Below, piece after piece: positions 22,384 to 33,846 of a stretch of DNA of 64,000 bases (within the stretch, counting starts at the first letter, position 1; each line of letters begins with the position of its first letter). The notes beneath the pieces were generated by a model. The model saw only the letters and a list, made by a program, of their open reading frames with translations, made no database searches and had not been told where the DNA came from. The stretch covers positions 5,476,201 through 5,540,200 of the forward strand of contig CALNVZ010003432.1 of assembly GCA_940671915.1 (NCBI GenBank), read 5' to 3'. This stretch comes from Paracentrotus lividus. Its lineage: Eukaryota; Echinodermata; Echinoidea; Camarodonta; Echinidae. The position numbers and the translations under genes were made by a program.

Positions 22384-22517
22384 TAACTTTAAGAACGACT
22401 TGGTGAAGCATTCCACAGGTACATGTACATCTCTAGGTGTAGACAGATTTTAACAAGGCCTGCAGTGTAAGATGAGATTTGGGACAATTGAGGACAGAGG
22501 AACATGGAGATAGGAAG

Positions 22518-22640
22518 AAAGAGGGAGATAGATCCGGGTGAGATAGAGAGAGAGAAATAGAGAGAGGGGGGAGGGAGAGAGAGAGAGAGAAAAAAAAATG
22601 GAGAGAGAGAGAGAGAGAGAAAGAGAGAGGGGGAGAGGGT
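22518..22640 (+). repeat. (GA)n tract
   Basis: GAGA-rich low-complexity tract matching 1498-1630 in the paralogous flank. The overlapping Ser/Leu-rich reading frames on the minus strand are artefacts. Confidence 0.8.
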
Positions 22641-23300
22641 AGCAAAGCGGATAAGGGAGGAAGGGTCCAAACATAACTCATAAAACACAAAAATGATTCT
22701 CTTCAAATATATTTTTATTAACTGATAATAAATAGTTTGAACAGGGTGTTGTTGGTTTGAATACAAGACCGTACTGAGTTACATGCATTGATTCTATCGC
22801 TTCATAATATGATATGAAATTGGCTACAATAGGCATAGTGTCAATACTACGTAATCTTTATGTGTACGTATTGTTTAACAACATATATTTAAACGTTCTC
22901 ACACACAGTATTATGTGAATTGCGGCAAAACGTTATACTTTATTTTGATAGAACGCAGTATCAAAAACGTGATATACAATTTCTTAGTAATTCCAAACAT
23001 GCATGTTTTATCCTAACATAATAAAGAGTCTTATCTAGATCTGTCATCCTTGATTACGCAGTGTATTTCAATTCGTTCACCCCACTTTTGATATGTCACG
23101 TTTTGAATGTCCTGGATATTATGCTATTAAAATTGTACTTTAAAAAAAATTACAAAGATGAGGGAGAAAAATGAATTGTCATTGACGAGACTTCATGATA
23201 ATTTATAAAACATCATGATGTTTTGAATAAATCTTCATTCTTGAGATTCTGAATTGCCATGAGAAAAGTGTTATCGAAATGGTAAGTCTTTTGGCTCTTC
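22640..23300. other. intergenic sequence, nothing recognised
   Basis: Between the duplicated flank and the start of the inverted arm. No exon or repeat terminus could be supported. Confidence 0.5.
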
Positions 23301-23540
23301 CAGCGATCCCATTGGACCTTTTCTCCGATTTGAATGCCTAAATAATAATACAAATTACATTATCCCCGGAGCGCACCCCTCTTTTCGCCCAAACTCACCG
23401 GCGAAGGTGATTCAAAGTTAACCAAGGACTATGAAGCCATTATAGACAACTTAATGAAAGGTTAAATTCAAGCCTCCTTTGTAAATTCGGGTCTTCATCT
23501 TGGTTTTTAAGATTCTAATCTATGCCAAAATCCAAAAATT

Positions 23541-26500
23541 TCATCGACCTCTAACGTTACGATATCGTCTCCCATCCCGTATACCGCCCCCACCACGAGC
23601 CCTTCGATAATACGGCCCTACTCTACTCTGATCATGTGGTTGATGGTAGTCGTGGTCGATATGCGATTCAATGCAGTGGTCACCCATGTCCTCACCATGT
23701 GGCTGCGACCTCGATACTCGGCACGGACCATCGTAGTTATGAAGACGCATAGCGACGCAGTTCAGCTCCGCCTGTGAACAAAATCGAAGGGAAACATTTA
23801 TGAATTTAAACATGTTAATGAATATTTATCTCGGAGTATTGTACTCGTATTCCTTAATGGTTCTACTAGAAACTTAGAAACTGATAATAGATACTTATTT
23901 ACAACGGGGAAATATAAGTGATAAAACCAAAAGTGAGATAGAAAGAGAGGAGATATGCATTGTTGAAAGAGAAATAAGGACAGAGAAAGAGATTGAGAGA
24001 GGAGACATTGCTAGGCTTAATTCTTCAGGCACTTAATCATAACAGAAACAAGTCTAAATAATATCTCTTTTTGTTATTATTTGACAGGTCTAAGCAAAGC
24101 ACACGTAATAAGGCCTATATACCTAATTTGTTGTACTTTATTTCATGAATATCTGAGAAAAACTGGCGAACATGAAGTCTAGTATTGAATGTATTTATAT
24201 ATTACGCATTTCAAACATTATGCAGTAGAAAAGAAAGGAGGTCACTATAATATACCACTACATAAAAAAAGAAGAATGTTCTGAATGTGAAGGCATACCT
24301 TTGTCTCTTCGCATTCATTCTGGAGCTCAGCATACTGTTCCTGAACCTTCTTCACGTTGTCCTGGAAGTTCGACTCCCTCTCCGTGAGCTCTGCCACTCT
24401 AGCGGACAAGGTGTGGTTCTCATTGCGTAACTCCTCAATCTGCTGTTCGTAGTGAAACATCTGACGGACGCTCAACCCGATGTCAGTGCCGGCTGGGTGA
24501 TGAAGGTCATCACAGTCTGAAAAATGATCCAGTGAGAGGAGGGAATTATAATGACGATGAAAAAATGCCAAATGAATTTGCCAAAATTAAAAATAACCTG
24601 TTAGGAGTACAGGCGCGGATCCAAGAAAATTGAATTGAATGCATTTCGGGGGCCCAATTGTCCGGGGACAAAAGCGGCTCTATTATGTTTACGCATGGGC
24701 CCGATAAATCTATTGTATAAAATCTGGCTGCGTCCGCTACTGGGAGTAAGCCAAAACGTATTGACAAGAATTTAGTTTAGACTACTCTCGTCTTCAGCTA
24801 CCAGGGAGCAGGAAACACTGGAAGAGCGCACCATCCATCTCAAGAGATGCTCAAGGCGCATACAAATATTTGAGATTGACATATGAAATTCAAAATGTTG
24901 AAGATTAAAGAACTCACATGTTAGCTGCGTTTCAACATTATACTTTAAGCAGCAAATGGGTTTTAAGCGCTACTTTAAGAAGGATGTTAGGTGTCGGAAT
25001 AGAGAATGGTAACTTATTCCACAATGAAGGATTATGAAAAATTATTTATAGATCCCCAAATTCTTTCGGTATATATTTTTCAAATCCCAAAATCATTTTA
25101 AAGAACGTAAACCAGGACGAACGGAGGATCGAGTAGGGCGGCAGAAGGAATAAAATATTTATAAGTAGATGGTTTAGTGACGAATTGACGCTAACATTGA
25201 TAGGGATTGCTCCTTTTGAGTGGTCATGTGCGTCATGAGAGGAATGGAATACGTAATCCGAAATCTATATAGACCAATCTAATCTCAAATTTATCATTAG
25301 GTGTTAGAGAGACGTCACACTACATGTCAACAATTGTATACATATCATCGAGTGTTTGAGATTCGTCACCTTACATCTCAAATCATTATACAAACCATTG
25401 AGTATTTGTGATTCGTCACCCTACATTTCAATTCATTGTACAAACCACTAAGTGTTTGAGATTCGTCACCCTAAATCTCATTTCATCATCCAAACCAGTG
25501 AGTGATTGAGATTCATCACCCTTTATTTCAATACATTACACAAACCATTGGGTGTTTGAGACTCATCACCCTACATCTCAATTCATTATACAAACCATTG
25601 AGTGTTTGAGATTCGTCACCCTCCATCTCAATTCATTATACAAACCATTGATTGTTTGAGATTCGTCACCCTACATCTCAATTCATTTACAAACCACTAA
25701 GTGTTTTAAATTCTTCACCTTAAATCTCATTTCATTATACAAACCATTTAGTGTTTGAGATTCGTCACCCAACATCTCCATTCATTATACAAACCATTGA
25801 GTGTTTGAGATTCGTCACCCTACATCTCAATTCATTATACAAACAATTGAGTGTTTGAGATTCGTCACCCTACATCTCAATTCATTATACAAACAATTGA
25901 ATATATGAAGATAAAAAGAGCCCAAGTCCATGAAAGTTCATTTCGAGTAAATAAAGAAAAACTGAATGATTTGTGTGTGTAGTCAATGGAGATTTGAGAT
26001 AGTTTTTTTTATTTATTTCAGGCATTTTGGGGCAGAATTCAGTGCTGTAAATTGTACACAAGATGGACTCATGTATGAGCAACAACCTTCCATGGTTAAC
26101 TTAATTTGGCCAAGAGATGGACTTGGGCCTTTTTTATATTCATATACTCAATTGAGTGTTTGAGATTCGTCACCCTACATCTCAATTCATTGTACAAACC
26201 ACTGAGTGTTTGAGATTCGTCACCCAACATCTCAAGTCATTATACTAACAACTAGTGTTTGAGATTCGTCACCCTACATCTCAATTCATTATACTAACCA
26301 TTGAGTGTTTGAGATTCGTCACCCTAAATCTCATTTCATTATACAAACCATTGAGTGTTTGAGATTCGTCACGCTACATCTCCATTCATTATACAAACCA
26401 TTGGGTGTTTGAGATTCGTCACCCTACATCTCAATTCATTATACAAACAATTGAGTGTTTGAGATTCGTCACCCTACATCTCAATTCATTATACAAACAA

Positions 26501-29500
26501 TTGAGTGTTTGAGATTCGTCAACCTACATCTCAATTCATTATACTAACCATTGATTGTTTGAGATTCGTCACCCTACATCTCAATTCATTATTCAAACAA
26601 TTGAGTGTTTGAGATTCGTCACTCTACATCTCAATTCATTATACAAACAATTGAGTGTTTGAGATTCGCCACCCTACATCTCAATTCATTATACTAACCA
26701 TTGATTGTTTGAGATTCGTCACCCTACATCTCAATTCATTATACAAACAATTGAGTGTTTGAGATTCGTCACCCTACATCTCAGTTCATTATACAAACCA
26801 TTGAGTGTTTGAGATTCGTCACCCTAAATCTCATTTCATTATACAAACCATTGAGTGTTTGAGATTCGTCACCCTACATCTCCATTCATTATACAAACCA
26901 TTGAGTGTTTGAGATTCGTCACCCTACATCTCAATTCATTATACAAACAATTGAGTGTTTGATATTCGTCACCCTACATCTCAATTCATTATACTAACCA
27001 TGGAGTGTTTGAGATTCGTCACCCTACATCTCAATTCATTATACAAACAATTGAGTGTTTGATATTCGTCACCCTACATCTCAATTCATTATACTAACCA
27101 TGGAGTGTTTGAGACTCGTCACCCTAAATCTCAATTCATTTTATAAACTATTGAGTGTTTGAGACTTGTCACCCTATCTATACCCACCATTGTACTCTTC
27201 ATCTTTTACCGTCCTAGCTCTGTCAGAACTCAAGTCGATGTTTGGAGGTTTTTTACAATCCTCGTCATAACTCCAGACTGCACGGCGTGGAAGGCGGTTG
27301 AAGGGTCCCAATCGGTAACCAGCTTTCACCTTAACTCGGAACATTGGTAGGGGTAGCTTATAAGAGAATATAAGAGAGGAAAGTATACAAAAGAGAGATA
27401 GATTTAAGTAACTGAATTACACTGACTTACATTTAAGTCATTTAAATTAAAAGGATTCATTTGTAATGATACAATTTAATTTACAATGATTTCTAATTAT
27501 ACAAATATTTAATGTTCATAAGTAAATAGGTAGAAAAATATTTATATAATATTGGATGCACTTGAGTGCAATATGAGATATATTCCATTCATCAGTATGA
27601 ATATTGCAAGAGTCGAAGACGAGTGCAATATTCATAATGATGAATGGAATATATCTCATATTGCACGAAAGAAATCCAATATTATTATTATTATACATAC
27701 AAACCATTTTCCATGGCAACAGCAACGTTATCAGTTTAAAAAAAAACTATAAAAAAAAAACGTTTACTCACTTGTGTCAAATCTGCCTGAAGGAGAAATC
27801 CAAATGATCAATCTATTATGACGTAAATTGTTGCTCCGCGTATCCATTGTTATAATAAGCTGTTGTGCTATTATGACGTAAATTGTTGCTTCGCGTACCC
27901 ATTTTTAAAGCTGTTGCGCGCAGCATTTTACTGGCATCGCGGAGTGCAATATTATATAAATAGTGCATGCTCTACAATGCAACATACTAGATTATGTGCA
28001 CGACAAATACTAAATTATCCCGAGGGCACATTTATTTCACCGAGGCCGTAGGCCGAGTTGAAACAGATGTGCACGAGGGATAATTTAGTATTTGGAGTTC
28101 ACATAGTCAGTAATGTTGCATTAATAGAGCATGCACTATTTATTATAGTAAATAGACCCCTAAATCTTTGACCCTGCCTAATCTGGTTTTATCTTTGCCA
28201 ATGTTTGCCAAACTTTTGGTGCTAATTAAGCTATTGTGACGTATATTGTTGCTCCGCGTATCTATTGTTGTGCGCACCATTTTACTGTTATTACGCGCTA
28301 GCGCAACAAGGCAGTCGATTTCACCATTCATTTTAACACAGGTAAAAACCGTTCAATATAACAAAAAAACCGTTCAATATAACAAAAACCATTCACTATA
28401 ACAAAAACGTGAATGACACGTGACATCATTTCAACCAATCACAAGTCTTAAAATACTACCGCTATTTACTATTGTAACAATAATGCACTCCTTTTCTCCA
28501 TTGATACGGGTAATTTAGAATACATAGGACACACATTATGCTAACAATATTGAACGCCGACGAACAAACATCTGGAAGAGAATCAATACATGGATTTAAT
28601 GTATCGAAAAAGAGACTTAAACGTGTAATAATATATTTATATCGGTGACCGTAATTGGCCAAGCCAAAGCGTATATCATTTTGATATAATGATAGTGTAA
28701 GATTATGAAAAAGGAATCATAATCATCATGATTATGAAATCATGAGAATATACTCTTTGGTCACCTTCCTATTTTCAATTAAATCTACGTTAACATGGAT
28801 ACTGGCTGTGGTTATGAGTTTTGATGGTAGGATGGGGGGCCCGTTGTCCGGACACTTAAGCAGATAAAAACATCATCTTTTGCTCTCGATTTTCTCAAAA
28901 TTTGTGCAGTAATTAGCAAAAATATTTGTGAACATTTGTTCTTTGTTATATTGTCTGATATTATTTTCAATCAATTAATGAAATACTGATCACAAACTCC
29001 TAGAATTGCCGTCTTTGTCCGGACAACCAACCCGTCCGGACATACAGCAACTGGGTATACTGCTTTTCATGATCAGATGAACAAACACATGTTTGTAACC
29101 TAATGAGAAATACTGTGTTCAGCCAATCAAAAGCATAAATCACTTTAACATGTGGGATATAATAAAGGGTATCTTTTGAGAAAGATCTTACTGTTTTTCC
29201 TGTCAAATCTTCTATGTCCGTGACTCCGAGGACTTCTAGCGTGTGCATCAGGGCATCGACATGGGCTTCCAACCTCCAGTTACGATCACCAAGGAAGGTG
29301 ACCTCCGAGATCGCACGATGAATCTTCTTCTCCAGGGCAGCAATCCGATCACGGAGTTTCTCATTCACCATCGCCATCGCCTGCTCGGGTTTGATGGACG
29401 ACGTCGTCTGATGATGGCCGCCGATCCAGGCATGGTTGCTGCTATTGCTACCCACGTCGCTTGGGATCGATGACGTCGAAACTGTTTGAAAGGGAGTAAC

Positions 29501-29959
29501 CAACTGCCGCGGTTGGTGGTCACCACTGAGATCAGAAACGTGATTGTTGAGTGGTGGGTAGAATGATGACGACGATGATGATTCGGGTTGGTGTCGTGGT
29601 GGGGATGGTGGTGGAATGGAGATGCAGTCTTCATAGATGCTCACGCTCGATACGGTAGATGAAACTGACGATGGGCTCGGAGAACTTGGAGGCTTGATGA
29701 TGATACCATGATCAGTGACGTGATAGCCAGGAGGCTGGTGGACTTGTATGGAGGCGGGAGGGACATGAGGCATCGTGGGATGAGATGCAAATACGGGGTG
29801 GTGATTGCTGATGGCAGTGTTTGGGACACCATGAACTGGGGCTGATGACGTCATCATGGGTTGTGCGCTCCTGTTGATAAACCGGGGAATCCCCATATCA
29901 TGATGTGATGGCATCTGATTACATTCCACCTGGACCACTGGAATAAATGTCTCCGCCAT
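23541..29959 (-). CDS. unrecognised coiled-coil, His/Pro/Ser-rich protein, four exons, 461 aa
   Basis: Exons on the minus strand: 29959-29192, 27356-27188, 24516-24299 and 23771-23541. Donors GTAAGA, GTGGGT and GTATGC and AG acceptors give phases 0, 1 and 0 that join perfectly. The N-terminal 190 residues are low-complexity, rich in His, Pro and Ser (MAETFIPVVQVECNQ, then HHPVFASHP, PPSSPSPSSVSS). A first coiled coil follows at about 195-256 ('EKLRDRIAALEKKIHRAISE'). A basic stretch with 'RLPRRAVWSYDEDC' is next, then a second coiled coil at about 325-385 ('EQQIEELRNENHTLSARVAE'), and a C-terminus with a His/Asp stretch and an Arg/Gly-rich end ('RRARGGGGIRDGRR'). There is no signal peptide or membrane segment. 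I do not recognise the family; the RG-rich tail could bind RNA, which is only inference. The start is the first ATG of a long open exon. Confidence 0.85.
24610..24742. mobile_element. 133-bp hAT-like MITE in intron 3 of the coiled-coil gene
   Basis: The ends 'caggcgcggatccaag' and 'ggctgcgtccgctactg' are imperfect inverted repeats of the CAGNGGCGGATCC type seen in hAT-derived MITEs. GGAGTA lies on both sides (24604-24609 and 24743-24748). A noisy mirror copy lies in the right arm near 42360-42520. Confidence 0.5.
25290..27170 (-). repeat. satellite of 50-bp units (about 32 copies) in intron 2 of the coiled-coil gene
   Basis: The unit is 'attgagtgtttgagattcgt' + 'caccctacatctcaattcat' + 'tatacaaacc', 50 bp, repeated head to tail with few substitutions and almost no length change. 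Units drift at the left edge (25290-25560), as usual for array borders. The array is interrupted by an unrelated insertion at about 25905-26152. Higher-order repetition is hinted by recurring variants such as 'ctaaatctcatttcatt' and 'attgattgtttgag'. Confidence 0.93.
25905..26152. mobile_element. about 250-bp TIR insertion within the 50-bp satellite
   Basis: 'gaagataaaaagagcccaag' on the left pairs with 'cttgggccttttttatattc' on the right, and 'caattga' from the satellite occurs on both sides (near 25893 and 26150), suggesting a target duplication of 7-8 bp. The right arm keeps the same element at about 40890-41170. No protein is encoded. Confidence 0.6.
27551..27680. repeat. palindrome of about 130 bp
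   Basis: 'attggat' at the edge and 'gtgcaatatgagatatattc' inside pair with 'gaatatatctcatattgcac' and 'atccaat'. The loop contains a further 'tgaatattgca/tgcaatattca' pairing. Intron 1 of the coiled-coil gene. Confidence 0.75.
27959..28142. repeat. palindrome of about 184 bp with interrupted pairing
   Basis: 'aatagtgcatgctct' pairs with 'agagcatgcactatt' at the ends, and 'aatactaaattatcccgag' pairs with 'cgagggataatttagtatt' further in; the centre 'cggcctacggcctcgg' type sequence also folds. Two 'tgttgctccgcgtat' phrases flank it (27830 and 28246). Probably a foldback element. Confidence 0.7.
28143..29191 (-). other. remainder of intron 1 of the coiled-coil gene
   Basis: Contains three 'ttcaatataacaaaaa'-type repeats (28350-28405). 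Nothing else recognised. Confidence 0.5.
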
Positions 29960-30572
29960 GTCAAATGTCGTCCACCTGTTTTATTATCGTGTAAAGATAT
30001 TAATTGCATCGTGAAAATTAGGAGTAATTGTTAAAGGGTGATGGAGTTGGTGTGTTGAAGAGGGGACATCTCGATTGTTAATTTCTTTCTGGTAGAAACA
30101 AAAAGGTCAATATAGCAACACAGAATTCATTTATCAACTATTTGCAGACAAGGAATCTACAGTATAAATATAAAAACGCGACCAAGGTATAATAATTACA
30201 ACAGTTATAAGGACATTGCATTGATACATTAAATTGTTTGCGTAAAAACAAACAAACAAACAAACCAAACAAACAATTCCGAAATTAAAATGTGGCTTAA
30301 AGTATAGTACGGTCAGTGTCATAAAGTTGGAAGAAATGTGTTGCCTTTTGTTTATCAATATGATAACAAATCGATAGACCTAATCCTCTGTCTTCAACCT
30401 CTGAAGGGCAAAAGCAGTCACTGTTTTTGTTTGTTTGTTTGTTTGTTTTGTCAGGTTAGATTAACGTGCAAGAGTGTTCTCATTTGGAAATTCTCGACTC
30501 GTCTTATAATAAAAGTCAAATTGGCCTAGAACCATATCAATGTCAGGTTGACAACAATTTTATCAGTCAGAT

Positions 30573-32471
30573 ATGCATCATGATAATTATCATCATCTTT
30601 ATCGTCATCAACATTATCCTCGTCATCATCATGTTCATCAATATTCTCATAACCATCATCATAATCATGATATTCATTATCATAATCATCGTCCTCATCA
30701 TTATGATCCTCCTTATCTTCCTTATCATCACCAGAGCTCCCATCATCACCATCATCATAATCACCATCATCATCACCACCATCATCCCGATCATCATCAC
30801 CAACATCATCACCATTATCACCATCATTATCACCATCATCATCACCATCATATCATCATCTTCACCATCATCACCATCATCATTATCACCATCACCATCA
30901 CCGTCATCATCATCACCAGAGCTCCCATCATCATCATCACGCGCTGCATGCACACCATCATCATTATCACAATCACATCACCTATCGTCATCATCACCAA
31001 GAGCTCCATCATCCACCATCACCAATCATCAATGCATCAACGCTCTCATCAATCATACATATCATCACCATCATCATCACCATCATCATCACCATCATCA
31101 CCCATCATTATACCAATCATCATCATCATCATGCAATTGGTCATCAATCATTATGATCCTGCCTTAATCTCCTTATCATACAGTAGCTCCGCATCATCAA
31201 GCGCATCATCAATAATCACACATCATACATCCCACCATCACCCGATGCTCATCACCAACATCATCATCACCATCATTATCACCAATCATCATCCACAATC
31301 ATCATTCAACCATCATCATCACAATCATCACCTCATCACATCATCATTATCAACGCATTATCATCAATCAATCATCATCATCATCAATCATCATCATCAT
31401 CATCAACATCACGCATCAATCATCATTATCATCATCATCACATCATCATAATCAACCATCACCATCATGATCATTATCATGCATCATCACCATGCATCAT
31501 CATCCTTATCATTGAGATTGGTTTAATGTTTGCATGTAGCATTAAAGCACGACAATTGTGAAATTAATACTCACAGATTCTCCTCGATTAGTTGAATAAA
31601 AAGAAGCCTTTTTGGGTTTGACGATTCAGAAAGAGACGGACAACAAACTCGACAAATCATGAACTGAATAAAAGAGACTTGGAAAACCTCATCTAGCTTT
31701 TTTAAACATGTAATTTTTTGATTTGTTTTTGCTTCTGGCGCTCTCAACATTATCCTCGTCATCATCATGTTCATCAATATTCTCATAACCATCATCATAA
31801 TCATGATATTCATTATCATAATCATCGTCCTCATCATTATGATCCTCCTTATCTTCCTTATCATCACCATGAGCTCCCATCATCACCATCATCCATAAAT
31901 CACCATAACCATCATCCGATCATCATCACCAATCATACCATCATCAACATCATTATCACATCTATCATCTCTTCCCATCATCACCATCATCAATTATCAC
32001 CAATCACCATCACTCACCGTCATCATCATCACCAGAGCTCCCATCATCACCCATCACCATCAATTCATACACCCTCATCACCACCATCATCATTATCACA
32101 ATCACCATCACCATCGTCATCATCACCAGAGCTCCCATCATCACCATCATCATCATCACACCTCATCATCATCATCATCATCATCATCAATCACCATCAT
32201 CATCACCTCATCATCACCATCATCACCATCATTATCACCATCTCTCATCATCATTGTCATCATCGATTATGATCCTCTTATCTTCCTTATCATCACCAGA
32301 GCTCCCATCATTCACACAATCATCATCATAATCACCATCATCATCACGCCACTCATCCCATCATCAATCACCAACCATCAATCATCACAATCATCTATCA
32401 CCATCATCAATCACCATCATCATCATCAATCATCACCATCATCACATCATCATTATCACCATTATATCATC

Positions 32472-32504
<33 letters not shown>

Positions 32505-32600
32505 TCACATCATCATCATTATCATCATTCATCATCATCAATCATAATCAACATCACCATCATGATCATTATCATCATCATCACCATCATCATCATCTCA
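30573..32600 (+). repeat. (CAT/ATC)n-rich region containing a direct duplication of about 1.13 kb
   Basis: Long trinucleotide-rich sequence (ATC, CAT, CAC). Bases about 30605-31740 and 31745-32845 are two direct copies: both start with 'aacattatcctcgtcatc' and both end with the unique segment 'cgattcagaaagagacgg...' leading to 'catgtaattttt'. The right arm of the palindrome has only one copy (about 34940-36150). His-rich and Met-rich reading frames are artefacts. It lies upstream of the coiled-coil gene's first coding exon. Confidence 0.85.
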
Positions 32601-33185
32601 TCAATCTTCTTAATATTAAGATTGTTTAATGTTTGCATGTAGCATTACACATGACATTGGTGAATTATACTCACACGATTCCCTCGGAATTTAGTGAATA
32701 AAAAGAAGCCTTTTGGGTTTTTGACGATTCAGAAAGAGACGGAACAAACTCGACAAATCATGAACTGAATAAAAGAGACTTGGAAAACTCATCTAGCTTT
32801 TTTTAACATGTAATTTTGATTTGTTTTGCTCTGCGCTCTTTGAATACGCGAAAGTCGCGCATCTCAAAATGTGAAATGTTAACCGCGGCATCGCAGGGAA
32901 ATCCCCATATATCCTTGTCCCGCCCAGTCCCAGCTGCATCGATCTCTTCTTCTTCTCTTCCTTTTTCTTCCACTCTTCTACTCTTTTACAACGCCAGCGG
33001 CGTAACCAGGGGGGAGTCCAGAGGGAGCACCAATATTTCTTCTTCTTTTTGTTTTTAAATTACGCATCGAACAAAGTTCAGAACATTTATTCTGGTCCGC
33101 ATTATCTTACCTCGAGGGTAATCCCCAGTCAGTTTCAATATTCTGCTCATATTTAATTTCCTCCTTGTTCTCTACATCGTTCCTT

Positions 33186-33821
33186 CCCATCCACCCCCCC
33201 CCCCCTCTCCTCTCTCTCTCTCTCTTTCTCTCTCCTCCATTTCGTTTCGATCTCACACAGTGGTTTATTTCTTCCCACATCTCTATCACTTCTCTGTCGT
33301 CTATTTCTGAACATCTTTCTTTTCCACTCTCTCTCTCTCTCCCTCTCAGCCTTCTTATCTGTCTCTTTTTGTCCCCTCTCTCTCTCTCTCTTTTTTTTTT
33401 TTTTTACATCTTTCTTTTCTTTTCGTTCTCTTTATACATGTCAACATACATCTCTCCCTTTTACTCTTCCTGTCGACGTTCCTTCGCTTTTCTTCATCTA
33501 TTGTTTCTATTAACCCTTTTCCTTTTCCGTTGTTCCTTTCTTCTCGCTCTATAGCTCCTTTTCATCTCTTTTTCTTGCCGTCTTTCTCTTTTTCCTTGCA
33601 CTTTCTTTTCCTTCTGATCCTCTGGATCATTACTTTTTCACTATTTATCTCTCTGTTCTACTCACATATATTCCCTTCTTTCTTTCTCAATTTCTCCTCG
33701 TATTTCTATACATCTCTCTATCTCGTTCTCAGATTCTCTCTCTCTCTCTCATTCTCAGACTCTCTCTCTCTCACACACTCTCTTTCGCTCTCTCTCTCTC
33801 CCTCTCTCTCTCTCTCCCTCC
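33186..33821 (+). repeat. (CT)n-rich low-complexity region up to the gap
   Basis: Pyrimidine-rich tract with C13 at its left end and CTCTCT runs through to the N gap. The mirrored GA-rich tract starts immediately after the gap. Frames across it are not genes. Confidence 0.9.
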
Positions 33822-33846
33822 NNNNNNNNNNNNNNNNNNNNNNNNN
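33822..33846. other. assembly gap (25 N) at the centre of the palindrome
   Basis: Exactly 25 N bases separate a (CT)n tract from a (GA)n tract that are reverse complements. The fixed length suggests a placeholder, not a measured gap. Confidence 0.95.

Larger units (their letters stand above)
19398..22640 (+). other. 3' flank of the secreted-protein gene (duplicated block, copy 2)
   Basis: Begins about 100 bp after the stop codon and aligns with 298-1640 in the same order and orientation. The extra length is mostly the nested TIR element at 20082-21581. A 'taataaatatt' near 22200 is a possible polyadenylation signal, but the transcript end cannot be placed from sequence alone. Confidence 0.7.
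23300..33821 (+). repeat. left arm of a 20.5-kb palindrome
   Basis: This 10.5-kb stretch returns as its reverse complement at 33847-43853. It contains the intact coiled-coil gene, a clean 50-bp satellite, palindromes, a CAT-rich region and a terminal CT tract. The first part (to about 30600) has clean exons and regular satellite units. From about 31000 onward irregular small indels also appear, so the arm may change from polished to unpolished sequence there. Confidence 0.93.

Noticed and set aside
25290-27170. Possible CRISPR-like array because of regular spacing
   Set aside because: The whole 50-bp unit repeats with no unique spacers, in a eukaryotic intron; it is a satellite.
30466-31451. 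Long His-rich, Ile-rich and Met/Asp-rich open frames (up to 292 codons)
   Set aside because: They arise from (CAT)n/(ATC)n repeats in three frames on both strands; no splice or codon-use support.
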